This document shows positions 54,801 to 64,000 of a DNA stretch of 64,000 bases, piece by piece. Source of the stretch: Haematococcus lacustris (lineage: Eukaryota; Chlorophyta; Chlorophyceae; Chlamydomonadales; Haematococcaceae); the NCBI GenBank assembly GCA_030144725.1, contig JASKMD010000026.1, positions 13,631,407 to 13,695,406 on the forward strand, given 5' to 3'. Each line of letters opens with the position of its first letter. Positions within the stretch are counted from its first letter, which is position 1. The position numbers were made by a program, and so were the translations under genes. The notes below the pieces were generated by a model. That model had not been told where the DNA came from and did not search any database. It worked only from the letters and a program-made list of their open reading frames with translations.

Positions 54801-57800
54801 CAGACGGGAGTCAAGGCTGGCTAGCTGGGTGCTGACATGGGCTTGCAGGGCGGCCAGGCGCTCTGCAGCAGCGGGAGGAGCAGCCACCACACATCACGGA
54901 CCCTGTGATGGTGCTAGCAGGGCGTTGACGTGTCACAGAGCGGCAGAAAGCATGTCATGATAAGGAGGCACCACAATGGGAAAGCAGCAGCAGGGGCCAG
55001 CAGGGAGCATCTTGCATGGCTGTACAAAGATGTAAGTAAGGCAAAACTTGTTAGAGGCTGGAGCAAACCTCACTCATCAGGCAGGCAGCAGCTGCAAGTA
55101 GAGGGCGGTCAGGCGCGGATGCCATCAGCAGCAGTGATCATGACAAGGGAGGTTGGCACAAGCCTGGCATGGCACGTACCTTCAGCCTGAGCCAGCGCCA
55201 GCTGCCTGGCAGTGAGCTGCTGTGAGGTCTGGGTGCCTGCAGCCTGCAGGTCCGCGGCTTCACGCAGGGCTGCCTCCGCCTGCACACCACCAGGCCAGTA
55301 CCAGTCCAGGAGCAACGCATGTGTCCCAGCAGACCAGTACATGTAGTCCGTGCACCGTGGCTTCAACTCAGTGCCGGGGTGTGATGCCAGGGGTATGGTG
55401 CTGGTATGGGGTGCTCCTGCAGGATGCGCAGCCCATGGTCCGGAGCCTGTCAGTTTGTTACCACAGAGGGCAGGTGCGTCGCAGCCCTGCACCTGCTGCT
55501 GGTGCGCGGCCGCGGCCACGGCCCGGCGCTCCACGCTGGCACGCTCCTCAGCCAGCAGCGCCTCCCGCTGGGCCAGCCTGCCCCGCATCTCAGCCACCTC
55601 AGCGGCAGCAGCGGCAGCGGCAGCCTGGGCGGTGTTGCGTTGAGACTGCAGCTGGCCCGCCTCCTGTAAGGGTGTACCAGGCAGGGACCGGTGACAACAG
55701 TCTGAGAGTTGCAACTCACGCACTTAGTGTTCCAGTGCAGATAAGGCTCTAGGTTGAGGGCCAAGGTGCTGAGGTTGCCCCAGCATACAGCATGTAGTCA
55801 TATGCCACTGCAATAATAGTAATACATGGCTGGTGGTCCGTGGCTGGCCATTTGTCTCGCTCCGCTACGCCGCACTGTAAGCTGTCTCCGCTGATGACTC
55901 CGCTGATGACTCCGCTGAGGTCTCCCCTGCAGGTCTCAACTGTCAGCAGCTAACCAGCAGCTAAGGACGTGTCCTCAAATGCAACGGCTGTCAAAGGACG
56001 GACACGCGCACAGTGTGACAGCGGACAGTATAAAAGCTCCGTTTGCCGCAGATTGCCATCTTACTTGGCGCAGGCATACGTGCCTGCGCCGATTACCGCG
56101 CGGACCCCAAGCAGTCAGCCCCGGTGTGGGCCACGCTGGAACCATCGCTTATGCGATGCGGAAGGAGCCCATTGAAGGTGAGCTCCGCCACAGCACCCGC
56201 AACACCAGCACCGCACCAGCACTAGCACCGCAGTCCAGCAGCCCCGCAATAAAGCAGCCCCGTTACGTACTTACTAACTATTGCCCTATGCTTGTGCTTG
56301 TGTCCGCAGATCGACGCGCCAAGTCGTGACCGCGCATTAATCCTGACACACGGCACGTACACACGGCACCTCTCTGAAAGGTAAGCCCCTTGCCCTTGTT
56401 GCCCCGCACATAGCCCGCACACCTTGCCCTTGTTGCCCCGCATGTACCATTGCAACACGATTAGGATTTGCCCTTGTTGCCCCGCATATGCCATTGTCCC
56501 GCACATAGCACACAGCGCACAACGCACACAGGTAAGCAAGTCCCGCACATAGCCCGCATAGCTCAAGTTGCCCTGGTTGCCCCGCACGTAGCACACAGCG
56601 CACAACGCACAAATTCCCGCACTCCACCCTAATGTGCCCGTGCCCAATGTGCCCGCAGGTATCGCCGGACACATCGGGGCGATTAATTAAATTCCGTGTC
56701 CACAGAGCGCGTCAGTGCTCTCAGAACCCCAGCCCAAGAGCTCTGGCGACTCGAGGGATGGTTAGGGTAGGTTTGTTTCGCCAGGCTGTTAGCCTTTAAG
56801 CAATTACGCTGTTAGTTTTGATGAGGAGCCCAGTGGTCTGTCCCGGGAAAGTGCCATCTACGTGGGGTTTGCAGTCATCAAGGGTGCGACCGAGGATGCT
56901 ACAACATGCTTGTAGTAGCTGAGTGAGATTACCCACATGCCGACATGTTGTTCCTTGTTGAATGAGTTTTGTTGGCCTGAGAGTTGCAACTGCCTGATGA
57001 TGACAGCAATCTTTTAATCAACAGCACCTGCAAGTGTGCTGCCAGGACACAACAGGGGCAAGATAAAGGAGCTGTACTAGGGTGGCATGTGCTACCCGTT
57101 CCTGTTTAGGCAACCCAAGCTTGATGTGAGAGTGTGTGATGGGGTGCCCATGTACAGGCGCGCAATACCGAGTGCATAGCTCGTGCATACCGAGTGCATA
57201 GATCGTGCTGACATGGCAATAGTGTGAGTGGTGCCAGTCGGCAGGCCCCTGCCTTGGTAGCAACAATGGAAAGTTATGTAAGGAGGTGTCAGGGTGAAAG
57301 GCGCTAGGTAAGGTGGGTAGGCAGGGCAGGCAACCAGCTCACCCACCTTGAGCAGGCTTGCGATCTTGGCACTGGCCTGAGCTGCGCTTGCATCGGCCTC
57401 ACTGCGTACTTTGTCCAGTGCGGACTGCAGCTCTTGCGTGGCGGCCTGGTGGCGCTCAATGTCACTGGTGGCCTTGGAAGTGGCCATCTTCAGCTGATGC
57501 TCCAAATCCTGCATGTGCATGGCAGGCGCCAGGGGCCACAGTCAAGCTGAGCCAGGGACAGCCACAAACACCGCAGGCATCATTACGCCACATTGTAAGC
57601 AGCCATGCACCATGACAGAACCACAAGCTGCAAATCACAGCTAGGTGCGAGAGATGGGTGGTGAAGCAGCACTGGAAGGCAGGATGGGCTTTACATGTGA
57701 ATGGACGCGAAGGAGTGAAACCCAGGAGGACGAGAGGAAGCGGGGAAAAGCAGGACGTGGTTGTGTTGTGCGTGTCAATGCGCGCGCCAGGCGTCACGTG

Positions 57801-60800
57801 CGCCTCGTGCCTACGCGTACCGTGACCGCGGCCTCCAGACGCGCTCTCTCGGAGTCCCGGTCGCGTTCCGCCCGCAGTTCCTTCCAACCCGCTTCAACCG
57901 TCGCTTCCTGTGCGCGTGCCTTTTCCAGGGACGAGCATACCGCCTGCTCCTGCAGCGCCAGGGCGTCAAGGCGTTGCATCAGATCCACCTCCTTGGCGGC
58001 AAGGGACTTGCGAACCAGCTCAATCTCCGCGCTGCAGCACGACACGCACGCACAGCGGTCGGGAAGGGATGATGCACATTCTTACGTGGAGGCGCAACGC
58101 CGGCCAGCATTCGTGCGAGGGGGTAAATACACGCACCTGGCCGCGCTGACGGCTTTGGACTGTTCCTCAACCTCTGCCGCAATCGCAGCAGTTTGCGACT
58201 GTTCGACCGTCAGCTTCGCTTTGACCGCTGCGACCTCCGAGCGCTCCTCTGCAAGTTTCTCAAGCGCAAGCTGCACCTGCTCTTGGCGCTGCAGAATGTC
58301 CTCCTCCTGCACACCACACCACCAGTGTGTGGCAGTGTGCTCTCCAATAATGCCAGGGGCGCGACCCAGCAGGTGAAGTACGACATACAGCAATGACAAT
58401 GAGCACTGAAACGCCTCCTCCCTTTACCCTTGTCCTCCCGCTTCAAGCGGCCTACTTATCCTGCAGGGCTTGGTTAAGGGTGATTCCTACAACTGAGAGG
58501 TCGTGGGTTCGACTCCACTACGACGAAAAAGTATCTCTGGTGGGATAGTGTCGGCGCCCCATGCCGGAGTCCTCCCTTAATGCACGCTGGCGTTAAACCG
58601 GAGTAGTCTTTCTTTCTTTTTTTTTTTTTTATCCTGCAGGGCCCTTGCAGGTGCTAGTCCGCTGCAGTGGCCACGCCTACCTGCTGAGAGAGGAGCAGCT
58701 GCAGGGAAGCTGCCTTGGACACCTTAAGCTCTAGGTCAGCCAGCTGGGCCTGGCCTTGTCGCACACGCACCTCAGCAGCGGCCAGTCTGCAGGCAACAGC
58801 CAGACACAGGTTAGAGCACTGCAGTCACACAGCCTTCTGCCCACATGGTGGCACTACTTGCCATCCGATGGCACTGGACCAGCATAGCTTGTTATCAGAA
58901 TCTCCTCCATTGATAACTGTACCTGCAGGCCCCCACACCTGGTCACGACACACCCAACACTTAGTAGCTGATGCCTATCCACATGCCACCCTTCCCCTTG
59001 CATTGGAGTTGACTCGTGCAGACGCCCTTGCAGCCCATTGAGACTGGCAGCTAACCCTATGGCTTCATAAAATCCGTGCTGATCTCAACGCACGAGCCAA
59101 TGAGCAAACATACATCATCCGTAGGGGAAGGGAAGTCAGGCCAGCTGGTAACAGCGAAGCTGGTCCAGTAGGAGCTGATCAGCAAGGGCCAGGTGCGGCA
59201 GGCCAGTGGCCTGAACAACGCCCGTGGCAGCACTGAGCGGCGGCTTACACCGATCCGGCCCCACCTCCAGCACCTGGCAGCAGCCAGCTCAGTCGGCACC
59301 TCCCTGGAGGCCAGCCTGAAGCACATCACCGTCACCTTGGCCACATGGGATGCGGTGTGATGGGATACCTGGACCCCAAGTGGGCCCGGCAGCGGCTGCG
59401 GCTGTACGGAGCCCAGGACCGGGCGCTGGAGCACTTCCTCAAGAAGGAAGGGGTGGGTGGGTGGGTTATGAATTGCGAGGTGGTGGGATGGCTGAAGGGT
59501 ATATAAAGCGCTATGACTGTGTCAAGCAGGCGATGGTGTTCTTTGGTGCAGCTGGCATTGGCACCCAGGGAGGCTGCGGTGCTCACACGGTTCTGCGAGC
59601 CTGCTGACCAGGCCTGCAGGCTGACAGTCCCCAGCTAGGCAGGTGCACCACCGCCTGCTTTGCCCAGCCTGAAGCCAGCGACATGACCAGCCGGTGCGGG
59701 GCCATATGTGATGCCCGGTAGTGGCCAATCGCATCCTGCCACAACCCCCATGCAGCCAGGAGGCCACACAGCAAACAGCTTCTGAGCCAGGGCCCAGCAC
59801 TCCCCCGCGAGCCAAGCGCACCCAACACACCGTGGCTGAGCAGGCAGCTGAGACCACCCAGCCCACCAAGGGCAAAGTCAAAGGCAAGAGCAAGGCTACC
59901 AAACCCAAAGCAGCACCACAGCCTGGCAGGTGGGTAGACAGAGACTGCAATGCAGCGCTGAACATGCAGCACATTGGGGAGAGCAGGTGGCGCCCGCGGG
60001 AGCTGCGCTGGTGGCTGGGGCTGCCCGAGCTGCCAGCTAGGGGAACCAAGGGCAAGGAGCACACAGGCCTGGGCTACAAAGCGGTTGCTAGACCGCCCAC
60101 GCAAGGCCCAGCAGCATCATCATCAGCAACAGCAGCATCAGCAGCCTGTAGCATAACATTGTGTGCTCCCATTTGAGCTTCGTCAGCTTCCATCATTGTA
60201 TGTTTGTCATGCCAAGTCTAGGCTATAGCGCTGTTACAGGGATCAGGTGTAGGTGGAATGCGCACATGCCCTGTGAATGGGAACATACCTCCACACAGAC
60301 AAAACACCACCCCTAGTGAGGGGACCTGGTTATGCCTCTACGTTTGGTCTTGTTGCCTGCTGGGCTGAGGTGATGAAGCTCCACCCAGATGGTGACATCT
60401 AACAGCATCTAGTACTATACTATGTATTGGTTTGACATCTAGCAGCAGATCTGTCACCCCATATGTTGAATGGCATGAGTGCTGTCAGCATTCCCTTCCT
60501 TGCCCCCGTCCCCACACTGGCTCATGACATGCCCAACACTTGGACGTTGATGCCTTTCCCCATGCCACCCTTACCCCTTGCATCATAGTTGAACCTTGCA
60601 GACACACTCGCAGCCAATAAGCAGCCAGCCCGCTGGCAGACAGCCGCTGCCAGGCAGCCTGCCCTCTGGCTTGACACCAAAGAGCAGGTCAGCAGAGGTG
60701 GCCCGGCTGCCGCTCACCTGGCTGCCTCCTCTGCATTGCAGGTCTGCAGGGCGGTGGCCTGCTGCAGCTGCTCCCTGGCCTGGCGTGCCTGCACATCCGC

Positions 60801-63566
60801 CTCGCGGCCCCTGGCCTCCACCGCTGCTTGCTGGGCGGTGACCTGCTGCAGCAGCTCCTGCAGCCCGGCCACCTCCTCCACAGCTTTGTCCACCTGCAGC
60901 AATCAACCAGTATGCCAGACAAAAAACCAGCCAAGCAGTCAATCAATCAGCCAGTCAGCCAGCCAGCCAAGCAGTTACCAGCCAGCCCATGGTCAGCTCA
61001 TGGCCATGATGCTGGTCTTACATACAATGTGGTTGTCAGTACACAATGCCACAGCGCAGCGCTCAGCTTAACAGACCCAGGCCATGGTGCTAGGACAAGC
61101 TCCCGGAACCCCTGACACCCAAACGAGGTCGAACACAGCCACAGCCACAGCCAGCCAGTGAACTCCACCTGTGCTTCCCTCTCCGCCACCTCCTGCTCCT
61201 TCCGCCCCAACACCAACTCCAGGGCATGCAGCCGGGCCTCCTTCTCCTGTACGGCAGTCTTGCTAGACTCTAGCGCTGCCTGTGAGGCCGCAAGGCTGCT
61301 GGCCTGATTGGCAAGCTGGTTGGCGGCTGCGGTGTGGCGCGTCTGCTCTGCATTCAAGACCTGTTCCCGCTGCCGCACAGCTGCCTCCTGCTCTTCCAGC
61401 GACTTTGTGCGGGCCTGGAGGTAGACAGGAGGTCAGGCAGCTTCGAGGGCAGCCAGAGTGGCATGTGTGGATGCTAGCCTAAACACACTAGCTCAACAAG
61501 CAGGCAGGAGGACAATGGTTACCCTGACCACCAGACACACCCTCCCCCCTCCCCTGTTCCCTCTCTCTCTCCTGCCAAGCAGCAGCAGTTCCCTCAGGGC
61601 GAGCACAACCAAGGCGACTGAGGACATGAAGCACACCAGTGCTGCCAGCCAGGCTGCACGCACCTGCAGGTCAGTAGCCAGTGCTGCCAGCTGCGACTGT
61701 TCCCGGTGTAGCTCCTGGCTCAGGGTGCCCAGCTGCTCCCGCTGCTGCTGCACCAGCGCCAGGTCGGACTGCACCAGGCTGGACTGCTGCTGCGCTGCAG
61801 CCTGCAGCGGCATGGGGCAACAGCAGGCATTGCGTGGCTGCTCCCTCGCATTGCATCAGCTACAGCCGCACAGCCGCAGCCCTGCCAGTGTATACAAGGC
61901 AGGCAGGTCTTTACCATGCTGGAAGGTAGGGCGAAGCAGCACGCAGGAACACAGCTGGAGTCAGGGAGTGCCATGGAGGTCATTATCACTGATGTTCATG
62001 TTTGTTTTGCATTGTCAGCAGGTTGACTGGGATGTGGATGCAGGCCGCAGCACTTGCTTGTGTGTTGCGGGCGCGCTGCTCAGTCAAGGCCAGCCGTGTG
62101 ACTGCTGCCTGTAGGTTCAGGGCCCACAGCTGCAAGGCCGCCTCCCGCTCCATCATGGAGGCTCTGGTAAGAGGCACAGGGCAGGGAGCAGGCAAGCAAG
62201 CAAGGGAGCGGGAGGCGGCGGTTGAGCTAGCAGGCAGTGTGACAGTAAGCACTCAGGCAGGCAGGCAGGCAGGAGGGTGTGTAGCTGTACCTACAACCCC
62301 ATCCCAAGGCAGGCAGGGCTGCAGCTGCAGGCAGGCAGGCTGATCACAGGAGGGCCAGTCAGGGCGCAGTTGGAGCCACTCAGAGCGTTGCCTGGCATCC
62401 CTGCCACAGGTTGTTGATCCCTGATAATACTCCTAACCCAAGCCAAGGATTGTGCAGATCTAGACCACCTGTGCGGGCCAACAGCAATGGCACGGGGCTG
62501 GTTCATCCTCTGCCGGACTGGGCGCCAGACCTGCGGGCCTCCACAGCTGCTGCTGCTGCCTCGACTGGTACGCTGCCGTCCATGAGGCTGACAGTGCCCA
62601 GCCGCCAGGCAGCATTGCCTGAGAGGCCTGGTGGCTCGCATGCACCCGGGGGGGCCTCCTGCGCGCAGGCCCATAGGCAAGGTGTGGAGTCAGGTGGCCA
62701 CGAGCGGGCGGGGTGCAGGGGCAGGTAAGCCAAATCTGGGGGGGTGCAGGGGCAGGTGCTTTGGGGTGTGCGGGGTGCAGGGGCAGGTAAGCCAAAGCTG
62801 GGGGGGTGCAGGGGCAGGTGCTTTGGGGCGTGCGGGGTGCAGGGGCAGGTAAGCCAAAGCTGGGGGGGTGCAGGGGCAGGTGCTTTGGGGCGTGCGGGGT
62901 GCAGGGGTAGGGTGCAGCCGTATGGTCCCAGCGCAAGCATTGTCTGCCATGCATACAAACAGAGGATATTTTGTGCACAGCTTGCTGTTGTTGCACATAC
63001 ACTTGCACACAACTTCAGATATGCTTCAGGAGCCTGACCAGTGAATCCACAGCTGTGAAAGAGCCAAGTGCGTGACATTGCAGTAGGTGGTAAAGGAGTG
63101 GCAGAGGACATGAGTGTATTTTCCATGGTCGCATGGCATGTTTTGCTGGTAGGGTTGTGGGCCTCGCCCCTCCATGCACCCATCCCCTCCTGTCCGCCCT
63201 GCCGCTGCCACTCACCAGCAATGACTCCACGTCCACCAACTCAGCAAACTCAGCCTCCCCCAGCCCCAGCCCCTGAGCCCCACCACTCCTCTGACCCAGC
63301 CCCTCCTCCCCGCCCATCCCCGACCCAGCCCCCTGCGGCAGGTGCAGGCTTGCCGAGGGCCTGCTGCCGGCCCCAGCACCCGCTCCACCCGCCTGCTGGG
63401 CATAGCCCAGGCTGGGCAGCCGGGCGCCTAGCCTGCCCTGCCCTCCAGCGCCTGGGCCTGGTATGCCCGGGCGGGTGGCGCCTGCTGCTGCTAGGCCAGG
63501 GGCAGTGGGTGCCAGGCTGCGCTCCAGGCGCAGGGAGGCGGCCTGGGTGTGCAGACTGGTCCAGGC
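42838..63566 (-). CDS. giant coiled-coil protein gene (5' end outside window)
   Basis: 26 exons chain in phase on the minus strand: 63566-63216, 62658-62531, 62163-62058, 61801-61664, 61414-61169, 60893-60718, 58786-58681, 58306-58137, 58031-57821, 57508-57347, 55663-55493, 55279-55180, 54862-54637, [54217-54175 + 51389-51276], 50735-50601, 50354-49137, 48598-48380, 48173-47991, 47384-47269, 46797-46712, 46323-46229, 45784-45653, 45297-45109, 44763-43857, 43333-43254, 42951-42838 (TAA). The product (about 1970 residues here) is almost wholly heptad-rich Ala/Gln/Glu/Arg coiled coil. The 406-codon exon 50354-49137 is uninterrupted helix. A Pro/Ser-rich linker and a last helical block (SIKHLATQLQQLQLSVAELA) precede the basic end RRSRSRNSMYASP. 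Such proteins often serve basal bodies or centrosomes; I cannot assign an orthologue. The bracketed exon is split by a hAT transposon. Exon 62163-62058 appears to use a GC donor. Confidence 0.85.
43024..43160 (+). repeat. CCCCTG/CCCTCG hexanucleotide repeat
   Basis: About 20 units of CCCTGC/CCCTCG lie in the intron between the last two coiled-coil exons. Confidence 0.92.
43397..43524 (+). repeat. AGCAC pentanucleotide array (about 25 units)
   Basis: An essentially perfect array in the intron between coiled-coil exons 44763-43857 and 43333-43254. Confidence 0.95.
45883..45920 (+). repeat. TCTGAG hexanucleotide repeat
   Basis: About six TCTGAG units in a coiled-coil intron. Confidence 0.85.
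51390..51397 (+). repeat. left target-site duplication of the hAT element
   Basis: GTGCTCAG, identical to 54175-54182. Eight bases is the hAT-typical length. The site lies within coding sequence of the coiled-coil gene. Confidence 0.95.
51398..54174 (+). mobile_element. hAT DNA transposon, apparently complete
   Basis: Terminal inverted repeats CAGTGTTTTTTTTTT (left) and AAAAAAAAAACACTG (right). Perfect 8-bp target duplication GTGCTCAG. Length 2777 bp. Subterminal regions contain repeated GCGCTATA/TATAGCG motifs (for example 51415-51440 and 51490-51500, and GCGCTATG on the right near 54065 and 54090), likely transposase binding sites. The single two-exon gene inside is open. Inserted antisense in an exon of the coiled-coil gene. 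Confidence 0.95.
51584..54030 (+). CDS. hAT transposase
   Basis: Exon 1 51584-52339, intron with GTAAGC donor and GCAG acceptor, exon 2 52411-54030 (TGA); 791 residues. Residues 55-78 form a BED-like zinc finger (C-x2-C-x13-H-x5-H, CERCNKSFNC...THEATSAH). Catalytic acidic positions: SLDEAT at about residue 225, GTDGASVM at about 288, and Glu in the C-terminal VEEERMFSAM block. CAAHRVSL and the PTRW-containing helical insertion are typical. The C-terminal hAT dimerisation segment (YIKLAELALVMTPGSVEEER) is intact. No internal stop or shift was seen, so the protein could be functional. An acidic Asp/Glu-rich loop (DSDSEDEEE, ENEEEEGS) lies in the insertion domain. The start codon 186 bp from the left end is the first ATG in the open frame. 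Confidence 0.93.
55717..56976 (+). mobile_element. Fanzor-related element family 2, copy 2 (no ORF recognised)
   Basis: Bounded by the 15-bp repeat CTGAGAGTTGCAACT at 55702-55716 and 56977-56991. The last 190 bp match 41400-41600 (family 2 fixed end). The interior contains tandem-like phrases TTGCCCTTGTTGCCCCGCA (four to five times, 56390-56590) and no recognised protein. It lies in an intron of the coiled-coil gene between exons 57508-57347 and 55663-55493. Confidence 0.75.
58470..58628 (+). mobile_element. tRNA-derived SINE
   Basis: A-box-like TGGTTAAGGG (58471-58480) and a perfect B box GGTTCGACTCC (58506-58516), an unrelated body, and a 3' T-rich tail (CTTTCTTTC then about 14 T). Flanked by TTATCCTGCAGGGC at 58456-58469 and 58629-58642. 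No tRNA cloverleaf or CCA end. Inserted in a coiled-coil intron. Confidence 0.85.
58930..59040. repeat. diverged direct repeat flanking the old Fanzor copy (left)
   Basis: Roughly 80 percent similar to 60505-60620 (shared CCCAACACTT, GATGCCT, CATGCCACCCTT). It lies on the other side of the decayed Fanzor at 59.1-60.3 kb in the same intron. Confidence 0.65.
59130..60326 (+). pseudogene. decayed Fanzor copy, plus strand
   Basis: Blocks in order: SKGQVRQASGLNNARGSTER, LQHLAAASSVGTSLEASLKH, TLATWDAV then stop/shift, YLDPKWARQRLRLYGAQDRA, MVFFGAAGIGTQGGCGAHTV, Pro/Lys linker, and VDRDCNAALNMQHIGESRW (RuvC-III). It ends in a diverged version of the family-1 fixed end (CCCCTAGTGAGGGG near 60312-60325). 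Stops and frameshifts are numerous. It lies in a coiled-coil intron, antisense to the host gene. Confidence 0.8.
60505..60620. repeat. diverged direct repeat flanking the old Fanzor copy (right)
   Basis: Partner of 58930-59040. Too diverged and too long to be a simple target-site duplication. Confidence 0.6.
62700..62915 (+). repeat. GGGTGCAGGGGCAGGT minisatellite, about 64-bp higher-order unit
   Basis: Three near-identical units of about 64 bp (GTAAGCCAAAGCTGGGGGGG, TGCAGGGGCAGGTGCTTTGG, CGTGCGGGGTGCAGGGGCAG) lie in the intron between coiled-coil exons 63566-63216 and 62658-62531. Confidence 0.88.
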
Positions 63567-64000
63567 CTGTACAGACAACAATGCCCAATGGCAGACAGCA
63601 GGTCTCAGCAAGTCATTTCAAGGTAGGGGAGGGTGTGAATCGTGGCATGCGGGAGGCAGGTGACGCAATGTCCATCCCATGCAACATGGCATAGGAACAC
63701 CATGGCCAAGCATAATGCGCTGCGACACTGCCATCAAAGGCAGCCCATAGTGATGCATGCCATGCCTGCTTGAATCTCTGAGAGCCTGGCTTCAGTGCAC
63801 GTCTGTCCAGCCGATGCTAAAATACAGCCGTGTCACATAGGTCAGGCCACTATTGTTCACAGGTGTCCCCGCAGTATGTGGGAGGTTGACACCATACAGC
63901 CAGACCACAGCCCCCAGTGTGCGGGTTTTATGAACCTTCCTTTGCTGAGGCATGTGGTGCCTGCAGGGTGGATGAGGGCAGTGCTGCAGTATTGAGTGAG
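63567..64000. other. intron or upstream sequence of the coiled-coil gene
   Basis: It follows (gene-sense precedes) the acceptor TGTACAG at 63567-63573. I see no further exon with convincing coding character before the window edge. Confidence 0.4.

Noticed and set aside
58470..58545. Functional tRNA gene
   Set aside because: A and B boxes exist but no cloverleaf, anticodon stem or proper 3' end follow; target duplications mark it as a SINE.

Overview
This window looks like nuclear DNA of a chlorophycean green alga (Chlamydomonadales, possibly Haematococcus-like). The grounds are very high GC, many short introns, TGTAA poly(A) signals, Ala/Ser/Gln/Pro-rich low complexity, a volvocine-type SGNH-hydrolase gene, and Fanzor, hAT, SINE and LINE-like elements. 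The assignment is inference. No bacterial operon, rRNA gene or CRISPR array is present.

Three host genes fill most of the window. (1) Minus strand, 20450 down to 5941: a long multi-exon gene whose N-terminal half is a zinc-ribbon plus DEDDh (DnaQ-like) 3'-5' exonuclease and whose C-terminal half is a complete RecG-type helicase. I could follow the reading frame across the splice sites of nearly all exons; only the Ser/Ala-rich linker between the halves (about 15.9-17.1 kb) is unresolved. (2) Plus strand, 20854 to 31189, divergent from gene 1: a secreted SGNH/GDSL-like hydrolase whose exons stay in phase although two Fanzor elements and other repeats sit in its introns. (3) Minus strand, 63566 (5' end outside the window) down to 42838: at least 26 exons encoding a coiled-coil protein of about 2000 residues. 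One exon is split by a complete hAT transposon with perfect 8-bp target duplication.

Mobile DNA dominates the remainder. Bases 1-5420 hold two 3' fragments of a non-LTR retrotransposon (zf-RVT tail), separated by a terminal-inverted-repeat element encoding a Gln-rich, SAP-like protein. A second copy of that element lies at 36838-38904 with 15-bp inverted repeats and a 7-bp target duplication. From 24.4 to 42.7 kb there are five copies of one Fanzor (TnpB-like) family in one orientation, plus older Fanzor remnants at 27.2, 40.5-41.8 and 59.1-60.3 kb. The five copies share a fixed end downstream of the ORF with a 12-13 bp hairpin, have variable opposite ends, and are bounded by 13-17 bp direct repeats. 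This is a retrotransposition-like signature and the most unusual thing in the window. A tRNA-type SINE sits at 58470-58628.

Simple repeats are abundant and often pentameric: GCCCT (9.7 kb), GGGGT (11.1 kb), GGTCA (34.2-35.1 kb, about 950 bp) and AGCAC (43.4 kb).
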